Source of the DNA: Colwellia sp.
Lineage (GTDB): Bacteria; Pseudomonadota; Gammaproteobacteria; Enterobacterales; Alteromonadaceae
Direction: 5' to 3'
NCBI GenBank assembly: GCA_013215385.1
Contig: JABSOY010000002.1
Span: 34,980 to 98,979 of the forward strand
Length of the DNA stretch: 64,000 nucleotides
A program made the position numbers and the translations under genes. Below are positions 1 through 9,064 of this stretch, in pieces. The stretch's first letter is position 1. Every line of letters starts with the position of its first letter. A model generated the notes under the pieces. That model was not told the DNA's origin. It ran no database searches and saw only the letters and a list, made by a program, of their open reading frames with translations.

Positions 1-894
1 GAATTAACGAATACGCAGACAACAGTTTTTGGCGTTATAAACTCAACTTTTCTTCAGGCGCCTGAAACCAGCAGAACGATTAAAGGCGTGTTTGGCCAAT
101 ATCAATATAAGTATAATTCACGCTGGTCTGGAATTTTAGGTTTTCGATTGGACGAATACTCTGATTTCGGCACGCACGTTAGCCCTAGAGCAGGGGTAAT
201 TTATCATTTATATAATAATACTAGTATGAAGCTACTATATGCGGAGGCTTTTCGAGCACCAAGCCGTGTTGAAACGGATACTGAAATAAGTAACTTATTT
301 ATTGGTAATCCTGACTTAAAGCCAGAAGTTGCAGCAACTACTGAGTTGGTTTGGTCTCATGTGCTTAGCAAGGGTGAGTTCCAAATAACACTTTTCAATG
401 TTGAAATTAAAGATGCTATCGTTGATGCTGATACACCAGAGCCAAGACTGCGAATTAATTTTGGACAACAAACGATCAGTGGTATCGAAATCGAGTGGCA
501 ACAAGAAGTAGCGAAATACTGGTTTGTACGTAGTGCGAACACTTGGATAGCGAACCCTGTTACAAGTGTTAATTCAGAATCTGAACTACTAAGTTCGCTA
601 AGCTTTAGTTATCAAAATAAAGCCTTTAGCGCGGCCATTAATGCGAATTATCAAAGCGAAAAGCTTAATCGTAGCCAAACAGCTTTTTCCGGGCAAAGTT
701 ACAATCGTTTAGGGGGAAAAACACTGTTTAGCATTCATCTTTCTTATCGGTGGAGTCATGCAATTGAAACCTATTTTACCCTTGATAATGCTTTTGATAA
801 AAAATCGTTTTCTCCAGCCGAAAGACAAGACAATGTGATAGGTGCGACAAATAAAGGGGCATTATTTACCGCAGGGTTACGCTGGAAGCTGTAA
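1..894 (+). CDS. TonB-dependent outer-membrane receptor, C-terminal part (5' end outside window)
   Basis: The frame is open from base 1 to the TAA at 892-894, so only the C-terminal ~297 residues of a larger protein are present; an internal GTG at 88 is not a real start. The sequence has the alternating pattern of outer-membrane beta strands, the receptor motif GNPDLKPE (around residue 104 of the visible part) following FRAPS, and ends in an aromatic strand closing with AGLRWKL, as expected for a beta-barrel terminus recognised by the Bam machinery. Family members import siderophores, cobalamin or other scarce ligands using TonB energy. The ligand cannot be told because the plug domain is outside the window. 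It converges with the next gene, leaving one base between the stops. Confidence 0.9.
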   Translation, partial: ELTNTQTTVFGVINSTFLQAPETSRTIKGVFGQYQYKYNSRWSGILGFRLDEYSDFGTHVSPRAGVIYHLYNNTSMKLLYAEAFRAPSRVETDTEISNLFIGNPDLKPEVAATTELVWSHVLSKGEFQITLFNVEIKDAIVDADTPEPRLRINFGQQTISGIEIEWQQEVAKYWFVRSANTWIANPVTSVNSESELLSSLSFSYQNKAFSAAINANYQSEKLNRSQTAFSGQSYNRLGGKTLFSIHLSYRWSHAIETYFTLDNAFDKKSFSPAERQDNVIGATNKGALFTAGLRWKL

Positions 895-895
895 G

Positions 896-1345
896 TTAGG
901 GGGATGATAATTTTTGTGTAAAAATACTTTTAAAACGGTTCATAAATCCGGAACCATTAGCAGAGTCTTCTTGATATTTATAGGGTGAATCTAACAATGC
1001 TAAGCGCAGTGAATACGTACCGCCGTGCCCCCAAGGCCACCATAAGGCTATAATTGCTGGCGTAGAGTCTGTAGCAGGTCGAGCTAAAATAAGCTGATCT
1101 TTATGCAGTTTAATTAATGAACCTAAATGATCCTTGATTTCTTGCGGTGCTTTTTTTACTGTTTTTTTATTCCATTCGTGCTCAAATTGTTGGCGGAGTG
1201 CTTCTAGGGTTATATCTTTTTTATCACGGGAAAATTCAGACAACATCACCGAAAATCTATCTTCCCAGCGCCATGTTAATTGATCGCCTAATAAATGGAT
1301 TATCGGCTGGGTAAACTCTTCGGTTTTTTCTTGGGAATATGGCAC
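896..1345 (-). CDS. Uncharacterised protein, about 149 aa
   Basis: I do not recognise a named family. The protein is soluble, without signal peptide or membrane segment; it has charged helices in the middle (EFSRDKKDITLEALRQQF) and a Trp/Gly-rich stretch (ALWWPWGHGGTYSLRLALLD). I chose a GTG start at 1345 because an AGGA ribosome-binding site (1351-1354 region) sits about five bases upstream; an in-frame ATG at 1399 would add 18 residues but has no visible ribosome site. The stop lies one base from the stop of the receptor gene, so the two genes are convergent. No function can be given. Confidence 0.6.
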   Translation of the reverse strand: MPYSQEKTEEFTQPIIHLLGDQLTWRWEDRFSVMLSEFSRDKKDITLEALRQQFEHEWNKKTVKKAPQEIKDHLGSLIKLHKDQLILARPATDSTPAIIALWWPWGHGGTYSLRLALLDSPYKYQEDSANGSGFMNRFKSIFTQKLSSP

Positions 1346-1521
1346 AAAAATCCTATAAAAAATGCATTCAAAGATGAACTTATTTTTGCATAACAACAAA
1401 TTATGGCTGGTATATTACAACTGTTCCACCAGAGAAACAAAGTCTTTATTACGCAGAGTTATTATTTATTGGCAATGTAAAATCAACTTGCTTAAAACCA
1501 ATATTTGATAGTAAGTAATTG

Positions 1522-1559
1522 AAATGGAAAAATTAATAATGAAGATGATTTTTCCATTT
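1522..1559 (-). terminator. Hairpin downstream of the M61 peptidase gene
   Basis: A perfect 12-bp inverted repeat (arms 1522-1533 and 1548-1559, loop 14 nt) with an A/T-rich outer stem lies about 45 bases after the stop of the M61 gene. It could end transcription of that gene on the minus strand. Confidence 0.5.
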
Positions 1560-1603
1560 TAGTTATTATGAGTAGCTATCTATATCAAGTTACTCACATT
1601 TGC

Positions 1604-3436
1604 TTACTCTTTATCTGTTCCTATCCATGCTAATGAAAATGCTTTTTGTGATTCACTTAAGTCTTCACCGGCTATCTGTTTTACTTTGAGTTTTGGATTC
1701 TCAATAAAAGTAACTGTTGCGGATAATTTCTTACCCCGCTGAATGTATTCAATCCCAGTGTTTTCACCGGGTTTAAACTGCTCTAAAGCACTTGTCCATT
1801 TGCTTTTTGAACCTATAATTCTTCGACCTAATTTTATTATTTGGTCGCCGCGTTCAATGCCTGCTTTATATAATGGTGAACCTACTTTTATCGGTTTTGA
1901 AATAATGGCAGCCGCACCGTTAAAGTTAAAAGTAACAGCGCCTAAAAAGGCTTCATCTTCATTCGTTTTGACGATTTCTAAGCCTGCACTTTTCAGTAAC
2001 GGGGTATAGTTAGGTTTTATTTTTCCATAAATATGTTGGTCAAAAAACTTTTTAGCGAATGCTTCGTTATCCAATAAGCTGGCTAAGGTGATGCGTAAAT
2101 CATCTCGTGTGTAAGGGATTTCTGCTTTACCAAAATCTGTCCACATTTTCTTCATAAAATCGTCGAGAGATTTATGTGGAAATTCTTGTCGAATGGATAA
2201 ATCGAGTGCTAAGGCCATTGCTTTACCATAAGAGTAATAGCTGTAAAATATATTGCTGAAATTAGTTTTATCAATGGAAGTCCCTGCATCGGTAAATGTT
2301 GCCAGCATACTGGCACCTTCAGGAGTGAAAAACTGGCCGCCGGGAACTTGCTCAGCCTGATTAACAATCGATGAAACAACTTTTAAATATTCATCAATGG
2401 TCGATTCCTGTGCACGACGGATCATCAATTTGTCGTAATAAGAGGTGAATCCTTCAGCAAACCATAAATTAGTTGTCATGTTTGCGGCACTAAAATTGAA
2501 AGGCTCTAATGCTTTTGGACGAATGCGTTCAACGTTCCATGCATGGAAAAACTCGTGTGATAAGGTACCTATTTGTGAAAAGTCACCTTCGTCGAGTGAT
2601 TTTGTATTAGTAAGAATGGTCGAGTTTCTGTGCTCCATTCCATCGCCATTGACATGAGGTAAATAACAGGCAATAAAGGTGTATTCACCATAATCAAAGG
2701 CTGGTAATTCTCCGTAAACTTTGATTTGTTGTGCGACAACGGCTTTTGCTTGACGAGCAAATTCAACCAAATCTTCATCGATACCATTATGATGCACCGC
2801 TAAATTAATTTTATAATCTTGACCGTTTGAGCGTACGGTCCAGCTTTTTACTTGATGATCACTTAACTCGGTTGGGCTATCCATAAAATAAGCTAAATTA
2901 GGAGCGGTAAAGGTGTACTTATCTGATGTTTTTTTAAGCTGAGTAGCGACCTTCCAATTTTTATCAAAAGGTACAAACTCGACTTGAATAGGACGTATTT
3001 CATGATTAGTAGCCCACATAAAAGTGGCTGGAATATTCAAATGAGCATGGCTGCGATCTATTTGAGAATAAGTACCGTCAGCGCGGTCACCAAATAAGGT
3101 GTAACTTAACGTAACTTCACCGTCATGGTTAGCAATATGCCATTGGTAAGGGTTTGGACGTGTTACCGTTAACGATTCGCCCTTGCTGTTTACGGCACTT
3201 ACTTGATAAACGTTTTTAGCAAATTCATGTAAGGCATAACGGCCGGGAGAAGTGCGGCTCATTTGTACTTCTAATACCGCTGTTTCAATCTGGGTGAAAG
3301 TAGCATTGATGCGAGCTTCATGATGTACAGCATTATCGAATGTTGCTTTATAGCGAGTGATATTATCTTTAACAGGTAACGAGTGGCTTGAACAAGCCAC
3401 AGTTAATGCTAAAAGAACTGTGAGGGCAATTCTCAT
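1604..3436 (-). CDS. M61-family metallopeptidase lipoprotein with PDZ domain
   Basis: 610 aa. The N-terminus is a lipoprotein signal with lipobox LTVAC (Cys15) followed by Ser-Ser, so it should be lipid-anchored, probably in the outer membrane facing the periplasm. The zinc motif HEFFH is at residues 294-298 in GTLSHEFFHAWNVERIRP, the glutamate ligand is in WFAEGF (about Glu328), and the C-terminal ~100 residues contain a PDZ-like segment (SPLYKAGIERGDQIIKLG). This order (N-terminal beta domain, M61 catalytic domain, PDZ) matches glycyl-aminopeptidase/M61 proteins, which cleave small N-terminal residues from peptides. Length is normal. It appears to be a single-gene transcript. Family is certain; substrate is not known. 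Confidence 0.93.
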   Translation of the reverse strand: MRIALTVLLALTVACSSHSLPVKDNITRYKATFDNAVHHEARINATFTQIETAVLEVQMSRTSPGRYALHEFAKNVYQVSAVNSKGESLTVTRPNPYQWHIANHDGEVTLSYTLFGDRADGTYSQIDRSHAHLNIPATFMWATNHEIRPIQVEFVPFDKNWKVATQLKKTSDKYTFTAPNLAYFMDSPTELSDHQVKSWTVRSNGQDYKINLAVHHNGIDEDLVEFARQAKAVVAQQIKVYGELPAFDYGEYTFIACYLPHVNGDGMEHRNSTILTNTKSLDEGDFSQIGTLSHEFFHAWNVERIRPKALEPFNFSAANMTTNLWFAEGFTSYYDKLMIRRAQESTIDEYLKVVSSIVNQAEQVPGGQFFTPEGASMLATFTDAGTSIDKTNFSNIFYSYYSYGKAMALALDLSIRQEFPHKSLDDFMKKMWTDFGKAEIPYTRDDLRITLASLLDNEAFAKKFFDQHIYGKIKPNYTPLLKSAGLEIVKTNEDEAFLGAVTFNFNGAAAIISKPIKVGSPLYKAGIERGDQIIKLGRRIIGSKSKWTSALEQFKPGENTGIEYIQRGKKLSATVTFIENPKLKVKQIAGEDLSESQKAFSLAWIGTDKE

Positions 3437-3573
3437 TTTTAATCCTAAGCGTTTTATATTGTATTATTATTGGCCTAGTGTAGAGAATTCTTATTGATTT
3501 TTATAGTGGCGAGCTTAAAAAAATTAACGTAAGCAATTCTAAATATTCAGAAAAGCTTACGTGAAATTCAATA

Positions 3574-4518
3574 TTATAGGGTTAACATTTTTTTGGTTGC
3601 GTTAATTAATTGCTGTGTCGTCTCAGGCTCAATTGAAGCATGCCCGGCAATAGTACTGAACAACTCTGAATTAGGAAGTCGTTGATGTAATAACCACGCA
3701 TTATCAAAAGGACAAACAATGTCGTAACGGCCATGGACAATAGTCATTGGGATATCCTGGATTTTATCGCAGTTTTCGAGTATTTGATTTTCAGATAAAA
3801 AGCAACCATGCGCCATATAATGAGCTTCATGTCGTGATAATGTCCAACATGAATCATCGCCAGTTAGTGCCGCGACAAATTCTTCGTTAGGCTTAAGGGT
3901 ACAACAACGAATCTCCCATTTAGCCCATGCTTGTGCTACTTTCTCAGCGGCCACTTTATCGTCGCCTATCATGATATCGTATGCTGTTCTTACACTGGTT
4001 TGGTTTTCACCATCAGGCAATGCATCAAGATACTCTTGCCAATAATCGGCAAATATTCGTGTACCACCGCCACCTTCAAATGCCCAACGGGTATCTTCTG
4101 GTCGACCCAGAAATATACCTCGCAGTACTAAACTGACCACTGAACTAGGGTGTGTTTGTGCATAAACTAAAGAAAGTGTTGATCCCCAAGAACCACCAAA
4201 TACATGCCACTTTTTAATCTTTAAATGCTGGCGAATTTTTTCTATATCGGTAACTAATAAATGAGTTTCATTGTTTTCTAAACTAGCAAAAGGTAACGAA
4301 CGACCGCAACCGCGTTGGTCAAATAAAATAATAAGGTATTTTTCAGGGTCGAAAAAACGTCGGTCATTGGCTGAACATCCTGCTCCCGGGCCACCATGAA
4401 TAAAGACAACGGGTTGGCCTTTTGGATTGCCGCATTGCTCTACATACAACTGATGATTGTCACTGACAGCTAATAAAAAATGATCAAAAGCAGTAATTTC
4501 GGGATACAGTTGCTTCAT
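3574..4518 (-). CDS. pip: Proline iminopeptidase (S33 alpha/beta hydrolase)
   Basis: 314 aa, the usual length for cytoplasmic bacterial proline iminopeptidase, which removes N-terminal proline from peptides. Visible motifs are the oxyanion-hole HGGPG (41-45), DQRGCGRS, the nucleophile elbow GGSWGS with Ser110, the acid in GRYDIVCP and the catalytic His in AGHAS near the C-terminus. No signal peptide is present. The start ATG at 4518 fits the normal N-terminus of the family (short segment followed by VSDNHQLYVEQCG). It lies just downstream of the M61 peptidase gene in position but is transcribed from its own intergenic region after the response regulator gene. Assignment is confident. Confidence 0.94.
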   Translation of the reverse strand: MKQLYPEITAFDHFLLAVSDNHQLYVEQCGNPKGQPVVFIHGGPGAGCSANDRRFFDPEKYLIILFDQRGCGRSLPFASLENNETHLLVTDIEKIRQHLKIKKWHVFGGSWGSTLSLVYAQTHPSSVVSLVLRGIFLGRPEDTRWAFEGGGGTRIFADYWQEYLDALPDGENQTSVRTAYDIMIGDDKVAAEKVAQAWAKWEIRCCTLKPNEEFVAALTGDDSCWTLSRHEAHYMAHGCFLSENQILENCDKIQDIPMTIVHGRYDIVCPFDNAWLLHQRLPNSELFSTIAGHASIEPETTQQLINATKKMLTL

Positions 4519-4564
4519 GGCGACACTCTTATTTAATATTGAAATTCATTAATCTCATTTTGGG

Positions 4565-5287
4565 TTAAACAGGAAAACCTAGTTGTGTTTTCAGTTTACT
4601 GGCTTGGCGACGTGAAATTTCTACTTCTACATTATTTTTAAGCTGCGCCATTAAGCCGTAATTAACAGTTTGTTCAAGTTTTTCAATGGCATCTAAACGC
4701 AGGATATCTACACGACTGGCGCGAAAATAGGTATTAGCATCAAGTCTGGCTTCAATTTTATTTAATGAACTGTGTAAGTAAGCTTTACCTTGTGGTGTAT
4801 AAATAGCGGCATGGTTACCAATACTTTCAAAGCGAGAAATATCACCTAGGCGAATAATTTTCATGTGATCGCCAAATTTCACCATTAGCTTAAAATCGTC
4901 ATCTAGAGCAGCTTGTTCAGCTTCTATTTCACGGTCGGAAAATTTATTTATTGTTTCAGCTAAACGCTCTGGTACGATTGGTTTAACTAAGTAGTCGATA
5001 GCATTTAACGCAAAAGCATCTACTGCAAATTCGTCATAGGCGGTACAGAAAACAATAGGGATTTCACCTTTAAGTTTTTCTGCAAGGGTTAACCCCGTGC
5101 CGCCAGGCATTTCGATATCTAGAAATATGATGTCCGGTTGATGTCTTTCTATTTCTTCTAATCCTTGATCAATGTTTTCGGCTTGGGCGACGACAGTAAT
5201 GTTCGGGTGCTTTTTTAATAAACGTAGTAATTCTTGGCGCGCCATACGCTCATCGTCAATAATAATGGCGTTTAATGGCTTATCCAT
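4565..5287 (-). CDS. LytTR-family response regulator
   Basis: About 240 aa. An N-terminal receiver domain shows the acidic pocket IIIDDE, the phospho-acceptor Asp in DIIFLDIEMPGG and the conserved Lys in DYLVKPI. The C-terminal ~100 residues (LMVKFGDHMKIIRLGDISRFESIGNHAAIYT) are a LytTR DNA-binding domain, which binds direct repeats. I place the start at the ATG at 5287, whose ATGGATAA overlaps the kinase stop by 8 bases, typical of translational coupling; an ATG at 5302 would add MNLSK. It is the only response regulator seen here and is probably the partner of the kinase encoded immediately upstream, and possibly of the kinase paralog at 7671-8684. Confidence 0.93.
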   Translation of the reverse strand: MDKPLNAIIIDDERMARQELLRLLKKHPNITVVAQAENIDQGLEEIERHQPDIIFLDIEMPGGTGLTLAEKLKGEIPIVFCTAYDEFAVDAFALNAIDYLVKPIVPERLAETINKFSDREIEAEQAALDDDFKLMVKFGDHMKIIRLGDISRFESIGNHAAIYTPQGKAYLHSSLNKIEARLDANTYFRASRVDILRLDAIEKLEQTVNYGLMAQLKNNVEVEISRRQASKLKTQLGFPV

Positions 5288-6335
5288 TTTCGATAGGTTC
5301 ATAAGGTAAACTCATATTTACATGAAAAGTATCATGGTCTGTTTTTTGGCTTAATTTACCTTGCTTGCCAAAAATCAGTTCAATCCGTTGGGTTAAATTT
5401 TTCAGTCCGAGCTTAGTGCCCGACTTCACTAGATCTGACTGGTAGGGATTAATAACATCAATAATCACTCGGTTATTTTCTATTTTGCTATTGAGCGTTA
5501 ATGTCCCCCCATCTTTTAAATGGGCTATACCATGTTTAATGGCATTTTCTACAATAGTTAATAAACCCATTGTGGGTATTTTTGCACTTTCACTGTCGGC
5601 TGAGATATTCATTTTTATGCGTAAACGATCGCCCAAACGAATATCTTCGATGGCTAAATAATGCTGACAAACACTAAGCTCTTTTCCTAAGCTAGTATAG
5701 GCCTTGGTATCAGTAGATAAGTTATAGCGAAATAAGGTTGATAATTGGGTGATTAACTCGGCCGCTTTGTCTTCGTCTTCGTAGATCATACCGCGAATAG
5801 TATTTAGAGAATTGAATAAAAAGTGCGGATTAATTTGATTCATCAAACTAGCAAGTTGCTGATCTTTCAGCTGGTCAGCCAGTTTTCTGCGGTCTCTAAT
5901 GGAAGTAATGGTTAAATAGAGCAGGCTCCATATTAAGAAGATGAAGGTATTAGTAATTAAATAAGACAATAACTCTACAATAATACCGTAGTTATAAATA
6001 AAGACATCAAGTTCAGGTATACCAAACAACCCTTCCAATACCTGATCAGTTACTGTGCTTAGCACAGCACATTGTAAAATAATTTTAGAAAAAACCTTTA
6101 ATTCTGTCACTTGGTTTTCTAGCTGGTAGCTACGTAAAAGGTAATGCGTTAATAATATGACGACGAAATAAGCGAGAATAGTTTTTATAACCAAGTTATT
6201 TGCAGAAGCTTGGAATTCCGGGGTTTGAAATTGAGGGTCGACATTAAGGCTGAACAATGTAGCGGCAAGCACGATGAACAAGCCGAAAAACTGGCAAATA
6301 TAATAGGCGGTGTTAGATTTTTTTTGATCAGGCAT
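5280..6335 (-). CDS. LytS/YehU-type membrane sensor histidine kinase
   Basis: About 351 aa. Four hydrophobic segments occupy the N-terminal half; then comes a His_kinase domain (PF06580 type) with the phospho-acceptor motif NQINPHFLFNSLNTIRGM and an HATPase C-terminal domain with VENAIKHGIAHL and GLKNLTQRIELIFG. It phosphorylates the downstream LytTR regulator, whose gene overlaps by 8 bases. I prefer the ATG at 6335 because the resulting N-terminus (MPDQKKSNTAYYICQ) lines up with the paralog at 7671-8684; a GTG at 6362 would add nine residues. The input signal is unknown; the N-terminal membrane region lacks a recognisable ligand domain. Confidence 0.9.
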   Translation of the reverse strand: MPDQKKSNTAYYICQFFGLFIVLAATLFSLNVDPQFQTPEFQASANNLVIKTILAYFVVILLTHYLLRSYQLENQVTELKVFSKIILQCAVLSTVTDQVLEGLFGIPELDVFIYNYGIIVELLSYLITNTFIFLIWSLLYLTITSIRDRRKLADQLKDQQLASLMNQINPHFLFNSLNTIRGMIYEDEDKAAELITQLSTLFRYNLSTDTKAYTSLGKELSVCQHYLAIEDIRLGDRLRIKMNISADSESAKIPTMGLLTIVENAIKHGIAHLKDGGTLTLNSKIENNRVIIDVINPYQSDLVKSGTKLGLKNLTQRIELIFGKQGKLSQKTDHDTFHVNMSLPYEPIENG

Positions 6336-6392
6336 TGTTATCGCTTGGTTATTTTCTGTCACTATTTTTTAGTGAGAGAAAGAAAAATTATT

Positions 6393-6426
6393 TTAGCTAA
6401 GCAGTATATCGTTACTGCTTAGCTAA
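6393..6426 (-). terminator. Strong hairpin after the CPBP protease gene
   Basis: A perfect 14-bp inverted repeat (arms 6393-6406 and 6413-6426, loop 6 nt) lies about 40 bases after the stop of the 6464-7267 gene on the minus strand and is followed on that strand by a T-rich run. It fits an intrinsic terminator that separates that gene from the histidine kinase gene. Confidence 0.65.
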
Positions 6427-6463
6427 GTTAAGGGCTTAACATAAATTGTTAATATTGAAGCTA

Positions 6464-7267
6464 TTAATTCATAAATATATACAGAGAAACTGACGAGTAT
6501 AAGTTGTTTGCGAAATGTAAATAAATCGGTAAATAAATACCACCGCTACGTTGACGTGCTAAGCCTAAAATAACTGCTAAGGGGAATAATATCGCTAGTA
6601 CGGTTAAGTCGTATTGGCCAGCATGTATCAGGGTAAATAAAACACTGGTAATAATAAGAGTACCAATAACGCCTAAAGGTGAATTTTTTAACCCTTTAAA
6701 CATAAAACCACGAAAGACGAGTTCTTCAAAAATAGGTGCGGCAATCACTACGGCAATGAATAATAAAAACAAATAGTCAGTGGTGCTGTACATATCGATC
6801 ATTATTTGCGGTGTTTCGATGCCTAAGGCAGTAGAAGCAAAATAAGAAAAAATAAAGTAGCCTAATATAGCTAAGTTAAACGTAATGAAATTAGCTTTGC
6901 TTGGCAGTTTGCTAAAACCTAAATAGGCTGCTGCGGTTGTTACTTTTCTGCGACCGGCAAAATGGAAGACTAAAGGAGATAAACATAATGCGGTAATAAG
7001 GTAATTTATTGCAGTAAAGTCACCGTCGAGAGCTAACTCTAGTCCAAATGTTTCACCAAAGGCTTGGGCATTTTCTGCCGTTACCCCCGATGATACTGCC
7101 TCAATTCCGGCGCCAACGATTAAACTTATTATTGAGATCACAAAATACATAATAAAAAGTAAAAGTGTTAAACCCAAAGTGGCTGTAGCACTCCAAGGTT
7201 TTATTGTTGCGTTTTCAGCTGTGTTTGCCGGTATATCAATGTTGGTTTTTTCGATGACAGTCGACAT
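6464..7267 (-). CDS. CPBP-family intramembrane metalloprotease
   Basis: 267 aa with about seven hydrophobic segments. The three motifs of the CPBP (Abi/CAAX protease-like) family are present: EELVFRG (Glu181, Glu182, Arg186), FTLIHAG (His215) and HFANN (His251). Members are membrane-embedded Glu-type or metal-dependent proteases, some linked to bacteriocin immunity or processing of prenylated or peptide substrates. A good ribosome site (AAGGA) precedes the ATG at 7267. It sits between two LytS-type kinases and close to several very small membrane peptides. The substrate is unknown. Confidence 0.88.
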   Translation of the reverse strand: MSTVIEKTNIDIPANTAENATIKPWSATATLGLTLLLFIMYFVISIISLIVGAGIEAVSSGVTAENAQAFGETFGLELALDGDFTAINYLITALCLSPLVFHFAGRRKVTTAAAYLGFSKLPSKANFITFNLAILGYFIFSYFASTALGIETPQIMIDMYSTTDYLFLLFIAVVIAAPIFEELVFRGFMFKGLKNSPLGVIGTLIITSVLFTLIHAGQYDLTVLAILFPLAVILGLARQRSGGIYLPIYLHFANNLYSSVSLYIFMN

Positions 7268-7292
7268 GCTTCTTTCCTTAGGTAGCTATTAT

Positions 7293-7337
7293 TTAAAGTA
7301 AAATGATAAGTATTATAATTAAAATTATGACTGGCAT
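7293..7337 (-). CDS. Possible 14-residue hydrophobic peptide
   Basis: An ATG at 7337 preceded by a good ribosome site (AAGGA, seven bases upstream) opens a 14-codon frame, MPVIILIIILIILL, ending in TAA at 7293. It lies between the 62-aa protein gene and the CPBP protease gene in the same orientation. The peptide would be a single short membrane helix. The strong ribosome site and the position argue for translation, but so short a frame can occur by chance. Confidence 0.35.
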   Translation of the reverse strand: MPVIILIIILIILL

Positions 7338-7351
7338 GGTGATATCCTTAT

Positions 7352-7540
7352 CTATTTCGTTTCAGTTGTTTGTTGGTCAAAGCAAGTAAAATTCATTGAA
7401 TTAACTTCTTGAATGTTACTTTGATTGCCACAAGCTTTTAATGCCATTTCTTGATGGTGAGCTGTGTTAAATCCTTCAGAAAAAATTCCAAGAATAATTA
7501 AACTTCCTACTACAGCGATAATCATTTTTAATGATGTCAT
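7352..7540 (-). CDS. Small exported or membrane-anchored protein, 62 aa
   Basis: One N-terminal hydrophobic segment (MIIAVVGSLIILGIFSEGF) is followed by a short polar tail with two cysteines (Cys37 and Cys53, in KACGNQ and FTCFDQ). An AAGGA site seven bases before the ATG supports translation. No family is recognised. It precedes the 14-residue peptide and the CPBP protease in the same orientation and may be co-transcribed with them. The tail, if periplasmic, could carry one disulfide. Confidence 0.6.
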   Translation of the reverse strand: MTSLKMIIAVVGSLIILGIFSEGFNTAHHQEMALKACGNQSNIQEVNSMNFTCFDQQTTETK

Positions 7541-7670
7541 TTTTATTTCCTTTTAAAATGTAACTATTTTGCGTTGTGCTTACTGATTGATTGTAAGATT
7601 ACAGCGCAAAATAGATAAATTAGGTAAAAAGTGACAAGCGGTCAGAAAAAAGGATGAGTGGTTATATTAG

Positions 7671-8684
7671 TTAAACAGGCTCGAAGGGTAAAGCTAAAGA
7701 CACGGTAAATAGGTTGTCAGTACTTGTTTTATTGAGCGTTCCTTTGCTACCAAAAATTAAGCCAATACGTTGCTGTAAGTTTTTAAGGCCTACTTGCGTA
7801 CCAGATTTTACTAAATCTTCACGAAAAGGATTACTTACAGTAATGAGCAGAATATTATTTTCTACCTTACTGCTTAAGGTAACAGTGCCACCTTTTTGTA
7901 AATGTGCGATACCATGTTTAATAGCATTTTCAACTAAGGTTAGTAGACCCATAGTAGGAATTTTAGCTGTTTTACTCTCCGGGGAAATTGTTATATTAAC
8001 TTTTAATCGCTCGCCTAAACGTATGTCTTCAATATCTAAATAATGCTGACAAACGCCCAACTCAGCCCCTAAGCTGGTGTGGGCTTTAGTATCTGTCGAT
8101 AAATTATAACGAAACAAGGTCGATAGTTTAGTCACTAACTCTGCTGATTTATCTTTGTCTTCGTAAATCATACCGCGAATGGTGTTAAGCGAATTAAACA
8201 AAAAATGCGGATTGATCTGATTCATCAAACTAGCTAATTCTTGATCCCGTAGCTGCTGGCGAAGTTTAATACGCTCTACAATTGAAGTTAAGGCTAAGTA
8301 TAAAGAGCTCCATAATGTATAAAGGAATAGGTTGGCTAAGGTAGTTACTAATATGTAATTGACTGAAAAATAAGTTTTTTCGCTATCGCCAAAAGCTAGC
8401 CCCCAAACAACGTCTGCTATTGTGACACTAGATGCCGCGAGAAATGTTGCAATAGTGTATGTTTTAAAAGACGATTTAGTGTCGGATACGTGCTTTTTGA
8501 TATAAGCACGTAAGACAAAATGTGAGACTGCAATATAAAATATTAGATTTTTAAGTAAAGCTATAAACTCGTGAGTAAGGTCAATATTTTCTTTTTCAGC
8601 ATTAATCTCGAATAAAAATATAGTAAAAAAGAAAAGCAAACTTCCTACTAATTGGCAAAGATAATAGCTTTTACTTGTTTTCAT
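7671..8684 (-). CDS. LytS/YehU-type sensor histidine kinase, paralog without its own regulator
   Basis: 337 aa, same architecture as the kinase at 5280-6335: N-terminal membrane segments, LMNQINPHFLFNSLNTIRG phospho-acceptor region, VENAIKHGIAHL ATP-binding motif and GLKNLQQRIGLIFG. The stretch around the phospho-acceptor His is almost identical in the two proteins, while the membrane regions differ. No response regulator gene follows it, so it may act on the LytTR regulator at 4565-5287, with a different input signal. Start ATG at 8684. The kinase assignment is confident; shared partner is inference. Confidence 0.88.
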   Translation of the reverse strand: MKTSKSYYLCQLVGSLLFFFTIFLFEINAEKENIDLTHEFIALLKNLIFYIAVSHFVLRAYIKKHVSDTKSSFKTYTIATFLAASSVTIADVVWGLAFGDSEKTYFSVNYILVTTLANLFLYTLWSSLYLALTSIVERIKLRQQLRDQELASLMNQINPHFLFNSLNTIRGMIYEDKDKSAELVTKLSTLFRYNLSTDTKAHTSLGAELGVCQHYLDIEDIRLGERLKVNITISPESKTAKIPTMGLLTLVENAIKHGIAHLQKGGTVTLSSKVENNILLITVSNPFREDLVKSGTQVGLKNLQQRIGLIFGSKGTLNKTSTDNLFTVSLALPFEPV

Positions 8685-8776
8685 TTTGTTAACTTTTTGT
8701 GACTTTTTAGAGGATGTTGCGATGCTAACATAGTAAGAATAATCTGTAACCTACTGTTTGTCCGCTTTATAAAGTA

Positions 8777-8808
8777 AAAAAGCTAGTTAAATAATTAACT
8801 AGCTTTTT
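8777..8808 (-). terminator. Intrinsic terminator after the 67-aa membrane protein
   Basis: A perfect 14-bp stem (8777-8790 and 8795-8808, loop 4 nt) with A-rich left arm and T-rich right arm lies 36 bases downstream of the minus-strand stop at 8844. It is symmetrical and could work in both directions. Confidence 0.75.
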
Positions 8809-8843
8809 GATAGCACTTTGTATTGAAATAATATTAATCGTTG

Positions 8844-9047
8844 TTATTCAACCTGTTCTTGCTTTGCGGCTTCTGCAAAATGTTGACTGAGATTCCAACC
8901 ACCAAAGGCGGCTACAATAACAAAAACCCCAATGGCTACTTTACCTACATTTTTATTCTTTATGTATAAATAAGACACACTAAACAGTAATACGAGAAAG
9001 AGTACCCCCCATGCAATAGGCGGTAATAATGAGAACAAATGAGTCAT
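8844..9047 (-). CDS. Small membrane protein, 67 aa
   Basis: Two hydrophobic helices (IAWGVLFLVLLFSVSYLYI and VGKVAIGVFVIVAAFGGW) joined by a short basic loop, with a polar C-terminus ending in EQVE. An AAGGA ribosome site precedes the ATG at 9047. It starts 18 bases after the stop of the second CPBP protease gene and is closed by the terminator at 8777-8808, so these two genes form a bicistronic unit. It could be an accessory subunit or substrate of that protease, but no family is recognised. Confidence 0.65.
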   Translation of the reverse strand: MTHLFSLLPPIAWGVLFLVLLFSVSYLYIKNKNVGKVAIGVFVIVAAFGGWNLSQHFAEAAKQEQVE

Positions 9048-9064
9048 ATTATTTCCTTCGATTT

